Source: Balneola sp.
Lineage (GTDB): Bacteria > Bacteroidota > Rhodothermia > Balneolales > Balneolaceae
Reading direction: 5' to 3'
Assembly: GCA_017640785.1 (NCBI GenBank)
Contig: JAEPPZ010000006.1
Coordinates: 178,418-242,417 of the forward strand
Length of the DNA: 64,000 bases
The notes beneath the pieces were generated by a model, which saw only the letters and a program-made list of their open reading frames with translations, was not told the DNA's origin and ran no database searches. Both the position numbers and the translations under genes were made by a program. Shown in pieces: positions 16,807 through 26,652 of the stretch. How positions within the stretch are numbered: the first letter of the stretch is position 1; each line of letters begins with the position of its first letter.

Positions 16807-18049
16807 AAGCACCAGGTACAAAATTTTCAATGATCCTGTACACGGATTCATCACTGTACCAAAAGGGATTATTCTAAGACTGATCGATCATCCCTATATC
16901 CAGAGATTGCGAAGAGTCCGTCAGTTGGGGTTAGGTTATCTGGTTTTTCCAGCAGCGGAACACTCCCGCTTTTCTCATGCACTGGGAGCACTTGAGTTAG
17001 CCAAAAGAGTGTTGAATAATTTACTGGAAAAAGACACTACCATCACCAAAAAGGAATATGAAGGCACTTTAATTGCGATATTGCTTCATGATGTTGGTCA
17101 CGGACCTTTATCCCATACTTTAGAACACACTTTGATCAAAGATTTCAATCATGAACAAATGAGTTTGGCTATCATGAAAGAACTCAATAAGGAATTTGAT
17201 GGAGAGCTGGATACCGCAATAGCCATATTCACGAATCAGTATAAAAAGAAGTTTCTGCATCAACTCATTTCTTCACAACTTGATCTGGACAGGTTGGATT
17301 ATTTGAGCAGAGACAGTTTCTTTACCGGTGTTTCGGAAGGACGTATTGGTATAAACAGAATTCTGAAAACGATGCGTGTACACAAAGGAAACATTGTAAT
17401 AGAGAAAAAAGGAATTTATGCGATTGAGAATTACATCATTGCCCGAAGATTGATGTATATGCAGGTTTATTTACACAAAACAGTGCTTAGTGCTGATGCT
17501 TTGATCAGAGCTGTATTTAAAAGGATCAGAGATTTATTAGATTCCGGCTATGAACTGAATTTTGCCTCTGAAAGTCTGCGATATTTTATGCAAGATCAGC
17601 CTTCTGCTAAAAAACAGATCACCGGAAAGATGATCAAAGCTTATACCTCTCTTGATGATTATGACATCTACCTGAATATAAAGTTCTGGACCCAAAGCAA
17701 TGATAAGATCCTTGCTGAACTCTGCAACCGCTTTTTGAACCGTAGTTTGTTCAGAACCACTTTCTTTGAAAACACGCCCTCTGAAAAGGACCATGAAGAA
17801 ATTAAAAAACAGACTAAACTGAGTTTAAAAAAGCTTGGTTTACCATATAATGATGAAGCCGCTTCTTATTTTTACAGTTTTGATCAAAGCTATTCCGAAG
17901 CTTATAAATATCAGAACGAAAGCATCTGGATTTTGGAAAATGAAAACGCAGTGGAATTTTCCAAAGCTGCTGATACTAAAAATATAATTGCTTTAACAGA
18001 ACCTGTCGTCAAAAACTATTGTGTTCATTTGAAACAAGTGAAGATTTAG
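16799..18049 (+). CDS. HD-domain phosphohydrolase (dGTPase-like)
   Basis: This 416-residue protein has an HD domain with the metal ligands visible: HSRFSHALGA (His), LLHDVGHGPLSH (the HD pair and a further His) and SQLDLDRLDYLSRDS (a late Asp). It opens YKIFNDPVHGFITVP, as in the SAMHD1/dGTPase-related family. Such enzymes hydrolyse dNTPs or related nucleotides. The exact substrate is open; YdhJ/HD-superfamily members share this architecture. It overlaps the thioesterase gene upstream by eight bases. Confidence 0.92.
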   Translation: MDKSTRYKIFNDPVHGFITVPKGIILRLIDHPYIQRLRRVRQLGLGYLVFPAAEHSRFSHALGALELAKRVLNNLLEKDTTITKKEYEGTLIAILLHDVGHGPLSHTLEHTLIKDFNHEQMSLAIMKELNKEFDGELDTAIAIFTNQYKKKFLHQLISSQLDLDRLDYLSRDSFFTGVSEGRIGINRILKTMRVHKGNIVIEKKGIYAIENYIIARRLMYMQVYLHKTVLSADALIRAVFKRIRDLLDSGYELNFASESLRYFMQDQPSAKKQITGKMIKAYTSLDDYDIYLNIKFWTQSNDKILAELCNRFLNRSLFRTTFFENTPSEKDHEEIKKQTKLSLKKLGLPYNDEAASYFYSFDQSYSEAYKYQNESIWILENENAVEFSKAADTKNIIALTEPVVKNYCVHLKQVKI

Positions 18050-18069
18050 ACCAACTTCTCTAGACAAAT

Positions 18070-18909
18070 TCAAGAAGTATGGAAATCAACCAATCTGTCA
18101 AGGGGTTTGCGTACTACAATCGCAAGGTCCATACCTCGCTCGGCTAGTACATCTTCAAGTATTTCCTGATATACCGAAGCTATTGAACCAACAAAGCCTA
18201 TCTCCTTTTCTTTTGATTCTTCGAAATAGCCAAGTTGTTTATCTGCAAAAGCTTCAAATCCCTTTCTTACCATATTCTTTATGAACGGATGATCCCTATA
18301 ATCACCCAATATCTTTGAAAAAGAAGCTACAAATCTGTTGGCCTGTGGCTCTTCATAGATTTTGTGAAGGACACTTTCTAATGACATATCGCTTGTTTCT
18401 TCCAGAGCATTTCTCAGATCTTCAGGCATAGTTTTGTAGTAATATGCATTCAGAATTCGCTTTCCGAAATATCCACCGCTTCCTTCATCTCCAAAAACAA
18501 ATCCAAGTGAAGGAATTGACTTCACGATCTTTTCGCCATCATACACACATGAGTTGGAACCCGTTCCCATAATGCAGGCAACTCCCTCCTTTTTACCAAA
18601 ACAAGCAATAGCTGCGCCTAACATATCGCTTTCAATATGAATTTCAGATCCCGGAAAGTTCTCTCTTATTGCATTTTGAAGTATCGCCTTCCTGGATTCA
18701 TTCCCACTCCCTGAACCATAGAAAAAAATCTCATCTACCTGAGTATTTTTTAAACTGTTTTTAACTCCGTTTTTAATAGCTTCAGAAAGCTGTCCGTGTG
18801 TCCTGAAATACGGATTTAAGCCGTCACTTTTAAAGAATTCTTTGCTGCCATTTTGTATTAAAACCCATTCTGTTTTTGTGGAACCGCTGTCAGCTATTAA
18901 AATGCTCAT
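18070..18909 (-). CDS. BadF/BadG-type sugar kinase (GlcNAc/MurNAc kinase-like)
   Basis: This 279-residue ASKHA-fold ATPase shows the phosphate-1 loop DSGSTKTEW (residues 7-15), the phosphate-2 loop IMGTGSNSCVYDG and GDEGSGGYFGKR. Members of this branch phosphorylate N-acetylglucosamine or N-acetylmuramic acid released from cell walls or glycans. The gene is divergent from the HGSNAT-like acyltransferase at 19010 and near two amino-sugar-related hydrolases, which supports an amino-sugar role. The substrate is inferred, not proven. Confidence 0.88.
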   Translation of the reverse strand: MSILIADSGSTKTEWVLIQNGSKEFFKSDGLNPYFRTHGQLSEAIKNGVKNSLKNTQVDEIFFYGSGSGNESRKAILQNAIRENFPGSEIHIESDMLGAAIACFGKKEGVACIMGTGSNSCVYDGEKIVKSIPSLGFVFGDEGSGGYFGKRILNAYYYKTMPEDLRNALEETSDMSLESVLHKIYEEPQANRFVASFSKILGDYRDHPFIKNMVRKGFEAFADKQLGYFEESKEKEIGFVGSIASVYQEILEDVLAERGMDLAIVVRKPLDRLVDFHTS

Positions 18910-19009
18910 TTATATTTTTTGTTAAATTTTATTGAAGATACTTAACACATTATTTCATTACCACATTAAGAATAATTTTTAAGTACATTCCGAAAATAAT
19001 TTAATTTAT

Positions 19010-20170
19010 ATGACCTCAATCAGCGGTATTTCATCGGGTAAACGTCTGGTTTCTTTGGATTTTTTCAGAGGAGCTACTGTGGCCGCCATGATACTGGTAA
19101 ACAATCCCGGATCATGGTCTCATATCTATGGACCTTTAAAGCATGCACCATGGCATGGCTGGACTCCAACAGATCTCATCTTTCCTTTTTTCTTATTCAT
19201 AGTAGGTGTTTCAATTGTGCTGGCATTTACTAAAGCAAGAAATAAAGGAGCGCATGATGCTGACCTTTTAAAAAAGACTTTAATAAGGGCTGCCAAAATA
19301 TTCGGATTAGGTCTGGCATTAACGTCATTTCCTTATTTAACATTTTCACCTGATTTCGGACTTCATTCAAACCTGATTGACATCAGAATTCCCGGTGTTT
19401 TGCAAAGAATCGCTGTTTGTTATGCTATAGGGAGCGTCTTGTTTCTTTATACCAAACCAAAAACTCAAATGTACACCCTTGCAGGATTACTGATAGGCTA
19501 TTGGATCTTAATGATAGGTATACCTGTTCCAGGATTCGGAGCCGGAGCCATTGACAATCCCGAAGGCAATCTTGCAGCTTACATTGATCAACTTACTTTA
19601 TCAGGACATACCTGGAAAGAAAATTGGGACCCTGAAGGTTTACTAAGCACTCTTCCTGCAATTGGAACTACTCTGATAGGAATTTGGACTGGTAGAATAT
19701 TGATGAACGATCACGAATCCGAAAGTTCAAGAACACTTCAGTTCTTTATTTGGGGATTTGTTCTAATTATAATTGGATACATCTGGAGCTGGGTCTTCCC
19801 TATCAACAAAAATATCTGGACTAGCTCCTATGCTCTTTTCACCGGTGGACAGGCAATGTGTATTTTTGGATTATGCTACTGGTATTTGGATGTGAAAGAA
19901 AAGCAAAGATTCACTGATTGGGGAGTCGCTTTTGGTTTGAACGCGATCACAGTGTTCTTTTTGAGTGGGGTAATAGCTCGCGTTTTAAGCATGATCACAT
20001 TTACATATAAAGAAACCACTTATTCTGTAAAAGGATGGATCTATGAAGTGGTACTCAAATCAATTGCTTCACCAATAAATGCTTCCATTTTATATGCTAT
20101 AATGTGGATAATTCTTTTTTGGGGACTAGCTCACTGGATGAAGAAAAAGAATATTATTATTAAAGTGTAA
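19010..20170 (+). CDS. membrane acyltransferase, HGSNAT/DUF5009-like
   Basis: This 386-residue polytopic membrane protein has about ten helices. The N-terminal signature RLVSLDFFRGATVAAMILVN, with PGSW, HAPWHGWTPTDLIFPFFLF and FIVGVSI, is that of the family of human heparan-alpha-glucosaminide N-acetyltransferase and bacterial DUF5009 proteins. The conserved His in HAPWHGWTPTD fits the family's active site. It would transfer acyl groups across the membrane to an amino sugar. The neighbouring kinase (18070) and glycosidases (20630, 23118) point to amino-sugar metabolism at the envelope. Confidence 0.9.
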   Translation: MTSISGISSGKRLVSLDFFRGATVAAMILVNNPGSWSHIYGPLKHAPWHGWTPTDLIFPFFLFIVGVSIVLAFTKARNKGAHDADLLKKTLIRAAKIFGLGLALTSFPYLTFSPDFGLHSNLIDIRIPGVLQRIAVCYAIGSVLFLYTKPKTQMYTLAGLLIGYWILMIGIPVPGFGAGAIDNPEGNLAAYIDQLTLSGHTWKENWDPEGLLSTLPAIGTTLIGIWTGRILMNDHESESSRTLQFFIWGFVLIIIGYIWSWVFPINKNIWTSSYALFTGGQAMCIFGLCYWYLDVKEKQRFTDWGVAFGLNAITVFFLSGVIARVLSMITFTYKETTYSVKGWIYEVVLKSIASPINASILYAIMWIILFWGLAHWMKKKNIIIKV

Positions 20171-20175
20171 AGTTT

Positions 20176-20203
20176 AGAATAAGCTCCTAATGGAGCTTAT
20201 TCT
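20176..20203. terminator. bidirectional hairpin between convergent genes
   Basis: A perfect 12-bp inverted repeat (AGAATAAGCTCC / GGAGCTTATTCT) with a four-base loop (TAAT) sits between the stops at 20170 (+) and 20214 (-). It lacks a long T-run. The position and stem strength support a bidirectional terminator. Confidence 0.7.
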
Positions 20204-20213
20204 GGATTATCAA

Positions 20214-20564
20214 CTATTGAGGCTCAAAGAGAAAATATCCCGATTGAGTTGACCCTGCAAATATATAGTAGTCAGAACTTGTGTCGAAATTATAACTGGA
20301 AAGATCCATTTGACAAGATGTTGCATAATGACAATACTTCTTTATCTCAGGATCTCCATTTAGTGGCGTCACTCTTAGTGCAATTACATCTGATTGACTA
20401 GAGGTGCTAGCAGCAAACATATACCTAGCTTGAGATGGAGTAATTAAATGACTTGTTGAATTATTTGTAGGCCCTGAAGCACTGTCAGGATTCATAAAGG
20501 CAAACCCAAATAATAAGCTAGAAACTAAAGCTAAAGATAGAGCTGAAAGAATGTTATTTTTCAT
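20214..20564 (-). CDS. small exported protein of unknown function
   Basis: This 116-residue product has a signal peptide (about 1-24, KNNILSALSLALVSSLLFGF) and a short mature domain. Two Cys (KKYCHYATSCQ) could form a disulphide. No family is recognised. It sits between the acyltransferase (convergent) and the phosphodiester glycosidase, same strand as the latter, and ends a few bases after a hairpin. Confidence 0.6.
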   Translation of the reverse strand: MKNNILSALSLALVSSLLFGFAFMNPDSASGPTNNSTSHLITPSQARYMFAASTSSQSDVIALRVTPLNGDPEIKKYCHYATSCQMDLSSYNFDTSSDYYIFAGSTQSGYFLFEPQ

Positions 20565-20629
20565 ATTGACTATTTAGTTAATATTAACAATAACAAGAGG
20601 CTTAACCATTAACATTGTTACAAGTAAAT

Positions 20630-23062
20630 TTACTTGATCAAAGTCATTCTTCGGGTTATTGTTTCCCCTTTAGAACTCAGCTGGTAAATATAAATACCTG
20701 ATGAAAGATTGGAGCCATCAAAAGATATATCATGTGATCCTGAGTTTATATTCTCATTCAGAAGTGTTGAAACCTCTCTTCCCAGGATATCATATACTTT
20801 AAGTGTAGTAAAGCCACTTTTTGCAAGCCTGAAACTGATCACCGTAGATGGATTGAATGGATTTGGATAATTCTGGTTTAATCTACTTTCTGCCGGAATA
20901 TCAGGATTTTCTTCTATCGATACGCCTAAATTTTTCGGATAACTCAATCTCATGTTGTCAAAATAAATCGAGCCGGAATAGGTTTCTCCTGTTTGTTGTT
21001 CAGACTTTAATTTGATCCCAATACCTGTAATTGTAATAGGATAATAGTAGCTGCTAAATGGATCTGTAGCTTGAACATTTCCCATAGAAAGGTAATACTC
21101 TTCAAAATCTGCATTATCAGCATATCTCTTAAGCCTGATCGTAAACTCTTCACCATTATCGTCTGTCAATATAGCATCAATCAAATGCTGTTTTCCATCA
21201 GTACGTCCATCAATAATAATAGTATCAGGAACTCCGAAAACAGGGATATTAGTTCTTACATACGCCCATGTGCTTGGCGTACCTTCATATGTAAACTGAT
21301 AATCGATTTTTAAAGCTTTCTCACCTTCTGAAAATATGCTTTCTGTAGTACTGATCGATGAGTTAGCCATGTCTATATTTTCGCCATCTAAAGTAATTCC
21401 TTCAATACTTTCAAAATCCTCAATCTGTGTTATACCACTCCCGATCTGAACCTCAACTTGAGAAGTATCTGAGACTCCATCAAAAGTTCCGATAACATTT
21501 GTAACGCCCTCGGCTAATCCTTTGAAAACTCCTCCTTCTATAGTTCCAATGTTTTCATCCTCCACTTCCCAGTTCACATTAGCATTAGAAACTGATTGGG
21601 AGATCCCATCACTGTCATATGATCTATTGAAAAACACAAGATCCAGATTATCATCAGTTACAGCTTCTTCCGGATATAAATTAAAACTCATTATCCCTTT
21701 GATCTCAACCAAAGATGAATCTTTATAGCCATTATATTCTACATATACATAACCTGTATCAGGACTATTGCCCGCTGTAAAGAGCCCTGTATTAGAAATT
21801 TCAGCATCGAAACCTTCACTCAGAGAAAATGTGAGTTCCTCTGTATTTAAATTTACTGGAAAGTAGTTTTCATCTGTACCTTCCACTTTATATGTGAAAC
21901 TTTGATCTCTATATATTTTTTTGATTGAGGGATCGATATTTAATCGTTGTAGACTCCCTGTTCTTTGTTTATTCGAAACTAACATTAAAGCATTAGCTAC
22001 TGACCTTTCACCGGCTCCATCTGAAGGGGAATTCGCGACTTCATTATGGACTACTAAAGTGGTAGATCCTCCTCCGTCAAGATTCAAAGCGTTATGAGCT
22101 CCAATACCTAACATAAAATCACCTAGTTCTGTAAGTGTCATACCGGCACTGGTTGATTGCCTTCCATCAACTGTAACTAAGTAAAACTTAGTTGTATCCG
22201 CATTAAACCCGAGTGCAGATCTTGGATGTCTTTCCGGCCAATTTCCTTGATTTACTCCGTCGTTCAGGAACTTAGCACTTCCACCAACAGCCTCTCTTAA
22301 AGCATCAGTAGCAGGAGAAACTTTGTGATTAATAGTTAATGTATCCCCGGTAGAGACTGCATTTAAAGTAGTTGCACCAGCTCCATGTCCTGAAAGTACG
22401 AAAGTAGAATCTGTGAGACTCGAATTCCCCTCATTTACAGACTTAGAAACTACAACAGTTCGTACTTCTCCGTTAACGATCCAAGGATCAATAGCCTTTA
22501 AAGTTAATTCCGTTCCAAAATTATTAGTAGCAGTGCTTGCCCCGAAGAAATGATTGTAGAAAATTATTTGATTGCTATTTCTTACTCTATTTACATTGCT
22601 GATTGAATTAGTAGTTTCACCAATCTTCAACACCCCATCATAACTGGTGGTATTTATAAACATTTCTGAGTTGTTAGAATAACCGAATACTTCTCTATTG
22701 ATAGGCTTTGTCAGAATTTCACCTTTCAGAACCTGTAAATTTGTAGGAGTTCCACCACTATAGAAATCTCCGTTAATTGCCGCAATTACTTCATGACCGG
22801 GCACAGACTTTCGGGCGGACATAGAGCTTGTTTTCTCGTATGCGGCCAACCTGTCCTGTGCTTTTACAGTTTCCAAACTATAAATTCCATTAGTCAGGTC
22901 GAACTCAACTACCTCTAAAGTCCATGGAACTGATGGTGCAACAATAGAGTAATGAAATGCTCCTTCCCCAATTTGTTTAACATTTACAGTATCAAACTTA
23001 ACCTGCGAAAAAACAGATGCAGGAATTAATAACAAAATTGACAAGCATAGAAACTTATTCAT
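20630..23062 (-). CDS. secreted phosphodiester glycosidase (NAGPA-like) with sorting domain
   Basis: This 810-residue secreted protein has a signal peptide (about 1-20). Residues about 60-350 hold the phosphodiester-glycosidase fold of the NAGPA (YbbC/PF09992) family: AINGDFYSGGTPTNLQ, then RSALGFNADTTKFYLVTVDG and LNLDGGGSTTLVV. These enzymes remove N-acetylglucosamine from phosphodiester links. A middle section of Ig-like and CBM-like domains follows. The last ~80 residues are the sorting domain (QNYPNPFNPSTVISFRL ... RMTLIK). It shares this domain almost unchanged with the next gene, and probably cleaves exported glycans. Confidence 0.88.
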   Translation of the reverse strand: MNKFLCLSILLLIPASVFSQVKFDTVNVKQIGEGAFHYSIVAPSVPWTLEVVEFDLTNGIYSLETVKAQDRLAAYEKTSSMSARKSVPGHEVIAAINGDFYSGGTPTNLQVLKGEILTKPINREVFGYSNNSEMFINTTSYDGVLKIGETTNSISNVNRVRNSNQIIFYNHFFGASTATNNFGTELTLKAIDPWIVNGEVRTVVVSKSVNEGNSSLTDSTFVLSGHGAGATTLNAVSTGDTLTINHKVSPATDALREAVGGSAKFLNDGVNQGNWPERHPRSALGFNADTTKFYLVTVDGRQSTSAGMTLTELGDFMLGIGAHNALNLDGGGSTTLVVHNEVANSPSDGAGERSVANALMLVSNKQRTGSLQRLNIDPSIKKIYRDQSFTYKVEGTDENYFPVNLNTEELTFSLSEGFDAEISNTGLFTAGNSPDTGYVYVEYNGYKDSSLVEIKGIMSFNLYPEEAVTDDNLDLVFFNRSYDSDGISQSVSNANVNWEVEDENIGTIEGGVFKGLAEGVTNVIGTFDGVSDTSQVEVQIGSGITQIEDFESIEGITLDGENIDMANSSISTTESIFSEGEKALKIDYQFTYEGTPSTWAYVRTNIPVFGVPDTIIIDGRTDGKQHLIDAILTDDNGEEFTIRLKRYADNADFEEYYLSMGNVQATDPFSSYYYPITITGIGIKLKSEQQTGETYSGSIYFDNMRLSYPKNLGVSIEENPDIPAESRLNQNYPNPFNPSTVISFRLAKSGFTTLKVYDILGREVSTLLNENINSGSHDISFDGSNLSSGIYIYQLSSKGETITRRMTLIK

Positions 23063-23117
23063 ATTTAAGAAATAAGAATTAAAAGGATTTCATTTGTAAT
23101 AGAATTCACAAGGGAAT

Positions 23118-25106
23118 CTATTTGATCAAAGTCATTCTTCGGGTAATTGTATTTCCTTTAGAACCCAGCTGATAAATATAAATACCTGATGAGAGATTAG
23201 AACCATTAAAAGAAACATCATGTGTCCCTGAGGTCATATTTTCATTCAACAATGTTGAAACTTCTCTACCAAGCATATCATATACTTTTAGTGTAGTAAA
23301 GCCACTTTCAGCCAACCTGAAACTTATAACAGTTGTTGGGTTAAATGGGTTAGGATAGTTTTGAGATAACTCAAATTCTTTCACCAATTCAGATTCTTCC
23401 TCAGTCGATACAACTATTCCTCCCTCTTTTGCGGGGGTGGGATCACTTTCTACATTATTTCTGCTGGCAGCGGTTACAAAATACCAGTATCCATTTTCAG
23501 ATGGCGGAGTTACGTCTGTAAAAGTAGTATCCCCGGTAACTTCAATAAGGTTATAATACTTAGTCATTTCCTCTGTTTCATCTGGAGCCGTTCCTGAATC
23601 TACTCTGTAAACAGCATATTTAACCAATGTGTCTGTATGACTACTTGCATTGGATTTAGCAATCTGATCTATGGACGAAGGACTCCAGGAAATATTAAAA
23701 ATATACTCCGTCTCCGGATCTCTGTTCACCACGAGGTTTTCAGGAGTTTCCGGTTTAGCCATACTTTTCCAATCCATAATAGGTTGAAGTGCATCATACT
23801 TATAAAAATTATTTCTTAATGAATCTGCAAATCCTTTAGATGAAAACCCGGTCAGATTTTTTTCTCTGAAGAATACACTTCCCTGTATTTTGGGGTTTTC
23901 TCGGTTAATACGTACTTGTTTCGGAATTTCATTTACTGCAAAAAGATCACCTGAATAAGTATTAGAATCTGAACGATAAAGCCCATGACCAGGATACATA
24001 TGTCTTTCATTAGCTGCAGCACTGTCTGCCCACCAATTTGCAAGTGCTTTGTAATCTTGTCCATACGGTCCGAATCTATTTATTCCCCAATACAATTGAG
24101 GTGTGATATAATCAATAGTTCTGTCGTGTAGCCATGCAATTCCATCTCCGTAGATAAGTTCATAAGCATCCATTCCACTTATTCCGCTTGGAGTGCCATT
24201 TTTCCAAATTCCGAATGGACTTATACCAAACTTAACCCATGGTTTTACTACTTGCATGCTGTCATAAAGCGCTTCTACAAAAATATCTATATTGTTACGT
24301 CTCCAGTCATCTTTATCAGTAAAACCACGTGGATATTTTATAAAAGTACTATCGTCTAATGATTCATTATTATTTGATGCCATATGGTTTGGCGGATAAG
24401 GATAAAAGTAATCATCGAAATGAATCCCATCAACGTCGTATCTGTTTACCACATCCATTACTATTTGAACATTGTAATCAATTACTTCCGGCAAACCCGG
24501 GTTCATGATTGCAATATTATCATTCATTACAAACAACCATTCAGGATGTGTATTTGAAACATGTTTTTCATCTCTTTGGCTGGTGTCAAACTGTTTTCTT
24601 TTACCCTTTTCATATTCTTTTTGAAGAAATGGCTTTAAACTTTCATCTACATCTTCTTCTGTCGCATTTCCGGGTAAGGCCTTTTGTGTGAAGTCACTTG
24701 GTATAGTTCTCATTGCTCTGTATGGATTTAACCATGCATGTAACTCCATTCCTCTTTTGTGAGCTTCTTCAATAGCAAATTCTAATGGGTCCCAATATGG
24801 ATTTGGAGCTTTCCCTTCTTCTCCTGTAAGATATTTTGACCATGGTTCGATTGGAGAATCATAGAGTGCATCTCCTTCTGTCCTGATTTGGAAAAAAACT
24901 ATATTAATTCCTATTTCATCCAGTTTATTTAATTTGTTAATAAGATCTTCTTTTTGAAATCTAACAGGAATACCACCTGATTGCGGCCAATCCAGATTAA
25001 TAACAGTAGCCATCCATGTACCTCTGAATTCATATTTAGGTACATCTTGTTGGGAGAATGCAATAGCTGGAGCTAAAATAAATAGCAGGGTAAATAGCTT
25101 TTTCAT
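23118..25106 (-). CDS. secreted family-10-like glycosyl hydrolase (GHL10/DUF187)
   Basis: This 662-residue secreted hydrolase has a signal peptide (about 1-18). Its TIM-barrel DUF187 (GHL10) core shows RGTWMATVINLDWPQSGGI, IVFFQIRTEGDALYDSPIEPWS, ELHAWLNPYRA, GIHFDDYFYPYP and TPQLYWGIN. An Fn3-like domain and the NYPNPFNP sorting domain follow. Related E. coli DigH cleaves denuded peptidoglycan glycans, so this may act on wall glycans. It is co-oriented with the NAGPA-type enzyme, 55 bases apart. Activity on glycans is family knowledge; the substrate is not shown here. Confidence 0.88.
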   Translation of the reverse strand: MKKLFTLLFILAPAIAFSQQDVPKYEFRGTWMATVINLDWPQSGGIPVRFQKEDLINKLNKLDEIGINIVFFQIRTEGDALYDSPIEPWSKYLTGEEGKAPNPYWDPLEFAIEEAHKRGMELHAWLNPYRAMRTIPSDFTQKALPGNATEEDVDESLKPFLQKEYEKGKRKQFDTSQRDEKHVSNTHPEWLFVMNDNIAIMNPGLPEVIDYNVQIVMDVVNRYDVDGIHFDDYFYPYPPNHMASNNNESLDDSTFIKYPRGFTDKDDWRRNNIDIFVEALYDSMQVVKPWVKFGISPFGIWKNGTPSGISGMDAYELIYGDGIAWLHDRTIDYITPQLYWGINRFGPYGQDYKALANWWADSAAANERHMYPGHGLYRSDSNTYSGDLFAVNEIPKQVRINRENPKIQGSVFFREKNLTGFSSKGFADSLRNNFYKYDALQPIMDWKSMAKPETPENLVVNRDPETEYIFNISWSPSSIDQIAKSNASSHTDTLVKYAVYRVDSGTAPDETEEMTKYYNLIEVTGDTTFTDVTPPSENGYWYFVTAASRNNVESDPTPAKEGGIVVSTEEESELVKEFELSQNYPNPFNPTTVISFRLAESGFTTLKVYDMLGREVSTLLNENMTSGTHDVSFNGSNLSSGIYIYQLGSKGNTITRRMTLIK

Positions 25107-25134
25107 AAAACGTGTTGTGCTCTCTAATATGGAT

Positions 25135-25162
25135 AAAAAAAAGGCAGCACAAGGCTGCCTTT
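25135..25162 (-). terminator. intrinsic terminator after the propeller gene
   Basis: Read on the minus strand, an AAAGGCAGC / GCTGCCTTT stem with a short loop is followed by a run of eight T's. It ends transcription of the 25179-26573 gene before the GHL10 gene begins, which separates the two transcription units. Confidence 0.85.
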
Positions 25163-25178
25163 CGTGTTAAATAATTGC

Positions 25179-26573
25179 TTATTTGATTAAAGTCATACGA
25201 TTAGTTAAACGTATACCATTCGCTTGAAGTGTATAGATATACACACCGGAAGCAAGATTTGTAGCATCAAAAGTAACAGTGTGATCACCTGCATTCTTTC
25301 TGTTGTTAACTAATGTTGCAACTTCTCTACCTGTAATATCATAAACTCTCAATGTCACTAAACCTGCCTGATCAATTGTATAGTTGATATTAGTAGTTGG
25401 GTTAAATGGATTAGGATAGTTCTGACCCAATTTAAATCCTTCAGGTATTTCATTTACGTCGTCTTCATTTGAAGTGTATACTTGTGTTGTAGTAAACTTC
25501 TGAACATCGTATGGAGTATCTCCACCACTAAAAACACCTACATAAGCAACTGTACCTTCTGCTTCGAAGTCCAGAGCTCTCGGACGACCAGCATCAAATT
25601 CACCTGTGAAATCAGGGTTCCATGCGCCAGCTGACCAACGGATGCTATCCAATGGTTCTTCACTTTCAGTTCCAAGTGCATCGTAATCAAATGCATACCA
25701 AGTTTGTGGTGTATATGGTGCATCAGGCACATCATTCAATGAACCCGCTCCAACCCATAAGTGCTTAGTCTTAGGATGAAGATCAAAACTTTCTGCTCTG
25801 ATTCCTCTTAAAACAGTATCTGGAGTAGCGAACCCACTAAACTCGTCTGGTTTTTGGTATCTCAAAACAAATCCATTTGTATAACCTGCCCACCAAATAG
25901 TTTGACCATCAGCAGAAACTTGCAAATCTCTTGAAAAGCTTGCAGTTGTAGTTATAACTACTTCTTCGTTTTCAAGATTACTGTCATACTTATAAATAGG
26001 AGCGTCGGTTCCTACCACACATCCAACATAAATATTTCCTTCAGCATCAGTAGTAGCTTCTCCTAAAGAGCAACCTGATGTAGGATCTACCATTGCAAGT
26101 CCTTTACCAGTTTGATAATCAACTTTATAAAGTCTGTTGAACTGAGAAATAATAATATTTCCGTCAGCTACGCTGGCTTCAATTCCTCTACCAGAATAAC
26201 CTTCGTAAGATGTACCTGTCCAAACTCTACCCAAAGTATCATTTGGAGTTGTTCCATCTGCATATTCAATTACTTTTAGAGGAGAGAAACTTGCAGGAGT
26301 ACCGTCTGCATTGTAGACATAGATAGCTCTTGTAGTAAGAGTATCAGGATCTCCGTTGTTTCCGTCTCTATTGGTAATTATTGTTTCAGTTGCGGAAAAT
26401 GGTTGAACCCAAACCTTTCCATCAGGATCTACTGCGATACCATGTACCTCAAAAAATAAGTCACTTGTATTAGCAGTATCCGGTAAAAATGTATTATCGA
26501 ATGTCCATTGAGCATTTGCTAACATAGGGGTAAGCAAAAAACCCAATAGAATTAATAGCTTGTTGTTTTTCAT
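25179..26573 (-). CDS. secreted beta-propeller-like protein with sorting domain
   Basis: The start at 26573 (MKNNKLLILLGFLLTPMLAN) is chosen because it gives a clean signal peptide; an upstream in-frame ATG would add a Lys/Arg-rich, non-signal leader. The 464-residue product has repeated blade-like segments (FEVHGIAVDPDGKVWVQPF, IYVGCVVGTDAPIYKYDS, VSADGQTIWWAGYTNGFV), as in SMP-30/NHL-type propellers. It ends in the NYPNPFNP...RMTLIK sorting domain. It is the last gene of the TonB-receptor operon. The function is unknown; it may be the secreted cargo or a substrate-binding partner. Confidence 0.8.
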   Translation of the reverse strand: MKNNKLLILLGFLLTPMLANAQWTFDNTFLPDTANTSDLFFEVHGIAVDPDGKVWVQPFSATETIITNRDGNNGDPDTLTTRAIYVYNADGTPASFSPLKVIEYADGTTPNDTLGRVWTGTSYEGYSGRGIEASVADGNIIISQFNRLYKVDYQTGKGLAMVDPTSGCSLGEATTDAEGNIYVGCVVGTDAPIYKYDSNLENEEVVITTTASFSRDLQVSADGQTIWWAGYTNGFVLRYQKPDEFSGFATPDTVLRGIRAESFDLHPKTKHLWVGAGSLNDVPDAPYTPQTWYAFDYDALGTESEEPLDSIRWSAGAWNPDFTGEFDAGRPRALDFEAEGTVAYVGVFSGGDTPYDVQKFTTTQVYTSNEDDVNEIPEGFKLGQNYPNPFNPTTNINYTIDQAGLVTLRVYDITGREVATLVNNRKNAGDHTVTFDATNLASGVYIYTLQANGIRLTNRMTLIK

Positions 26574-26652
26574 AGTTCTCCTTTTTGTATCCGTGTTTCT
26601 ATAAGTATTATTTAATTGTTTAGTGTTAAACAGTCTGCACTGTGTAAGCCTT

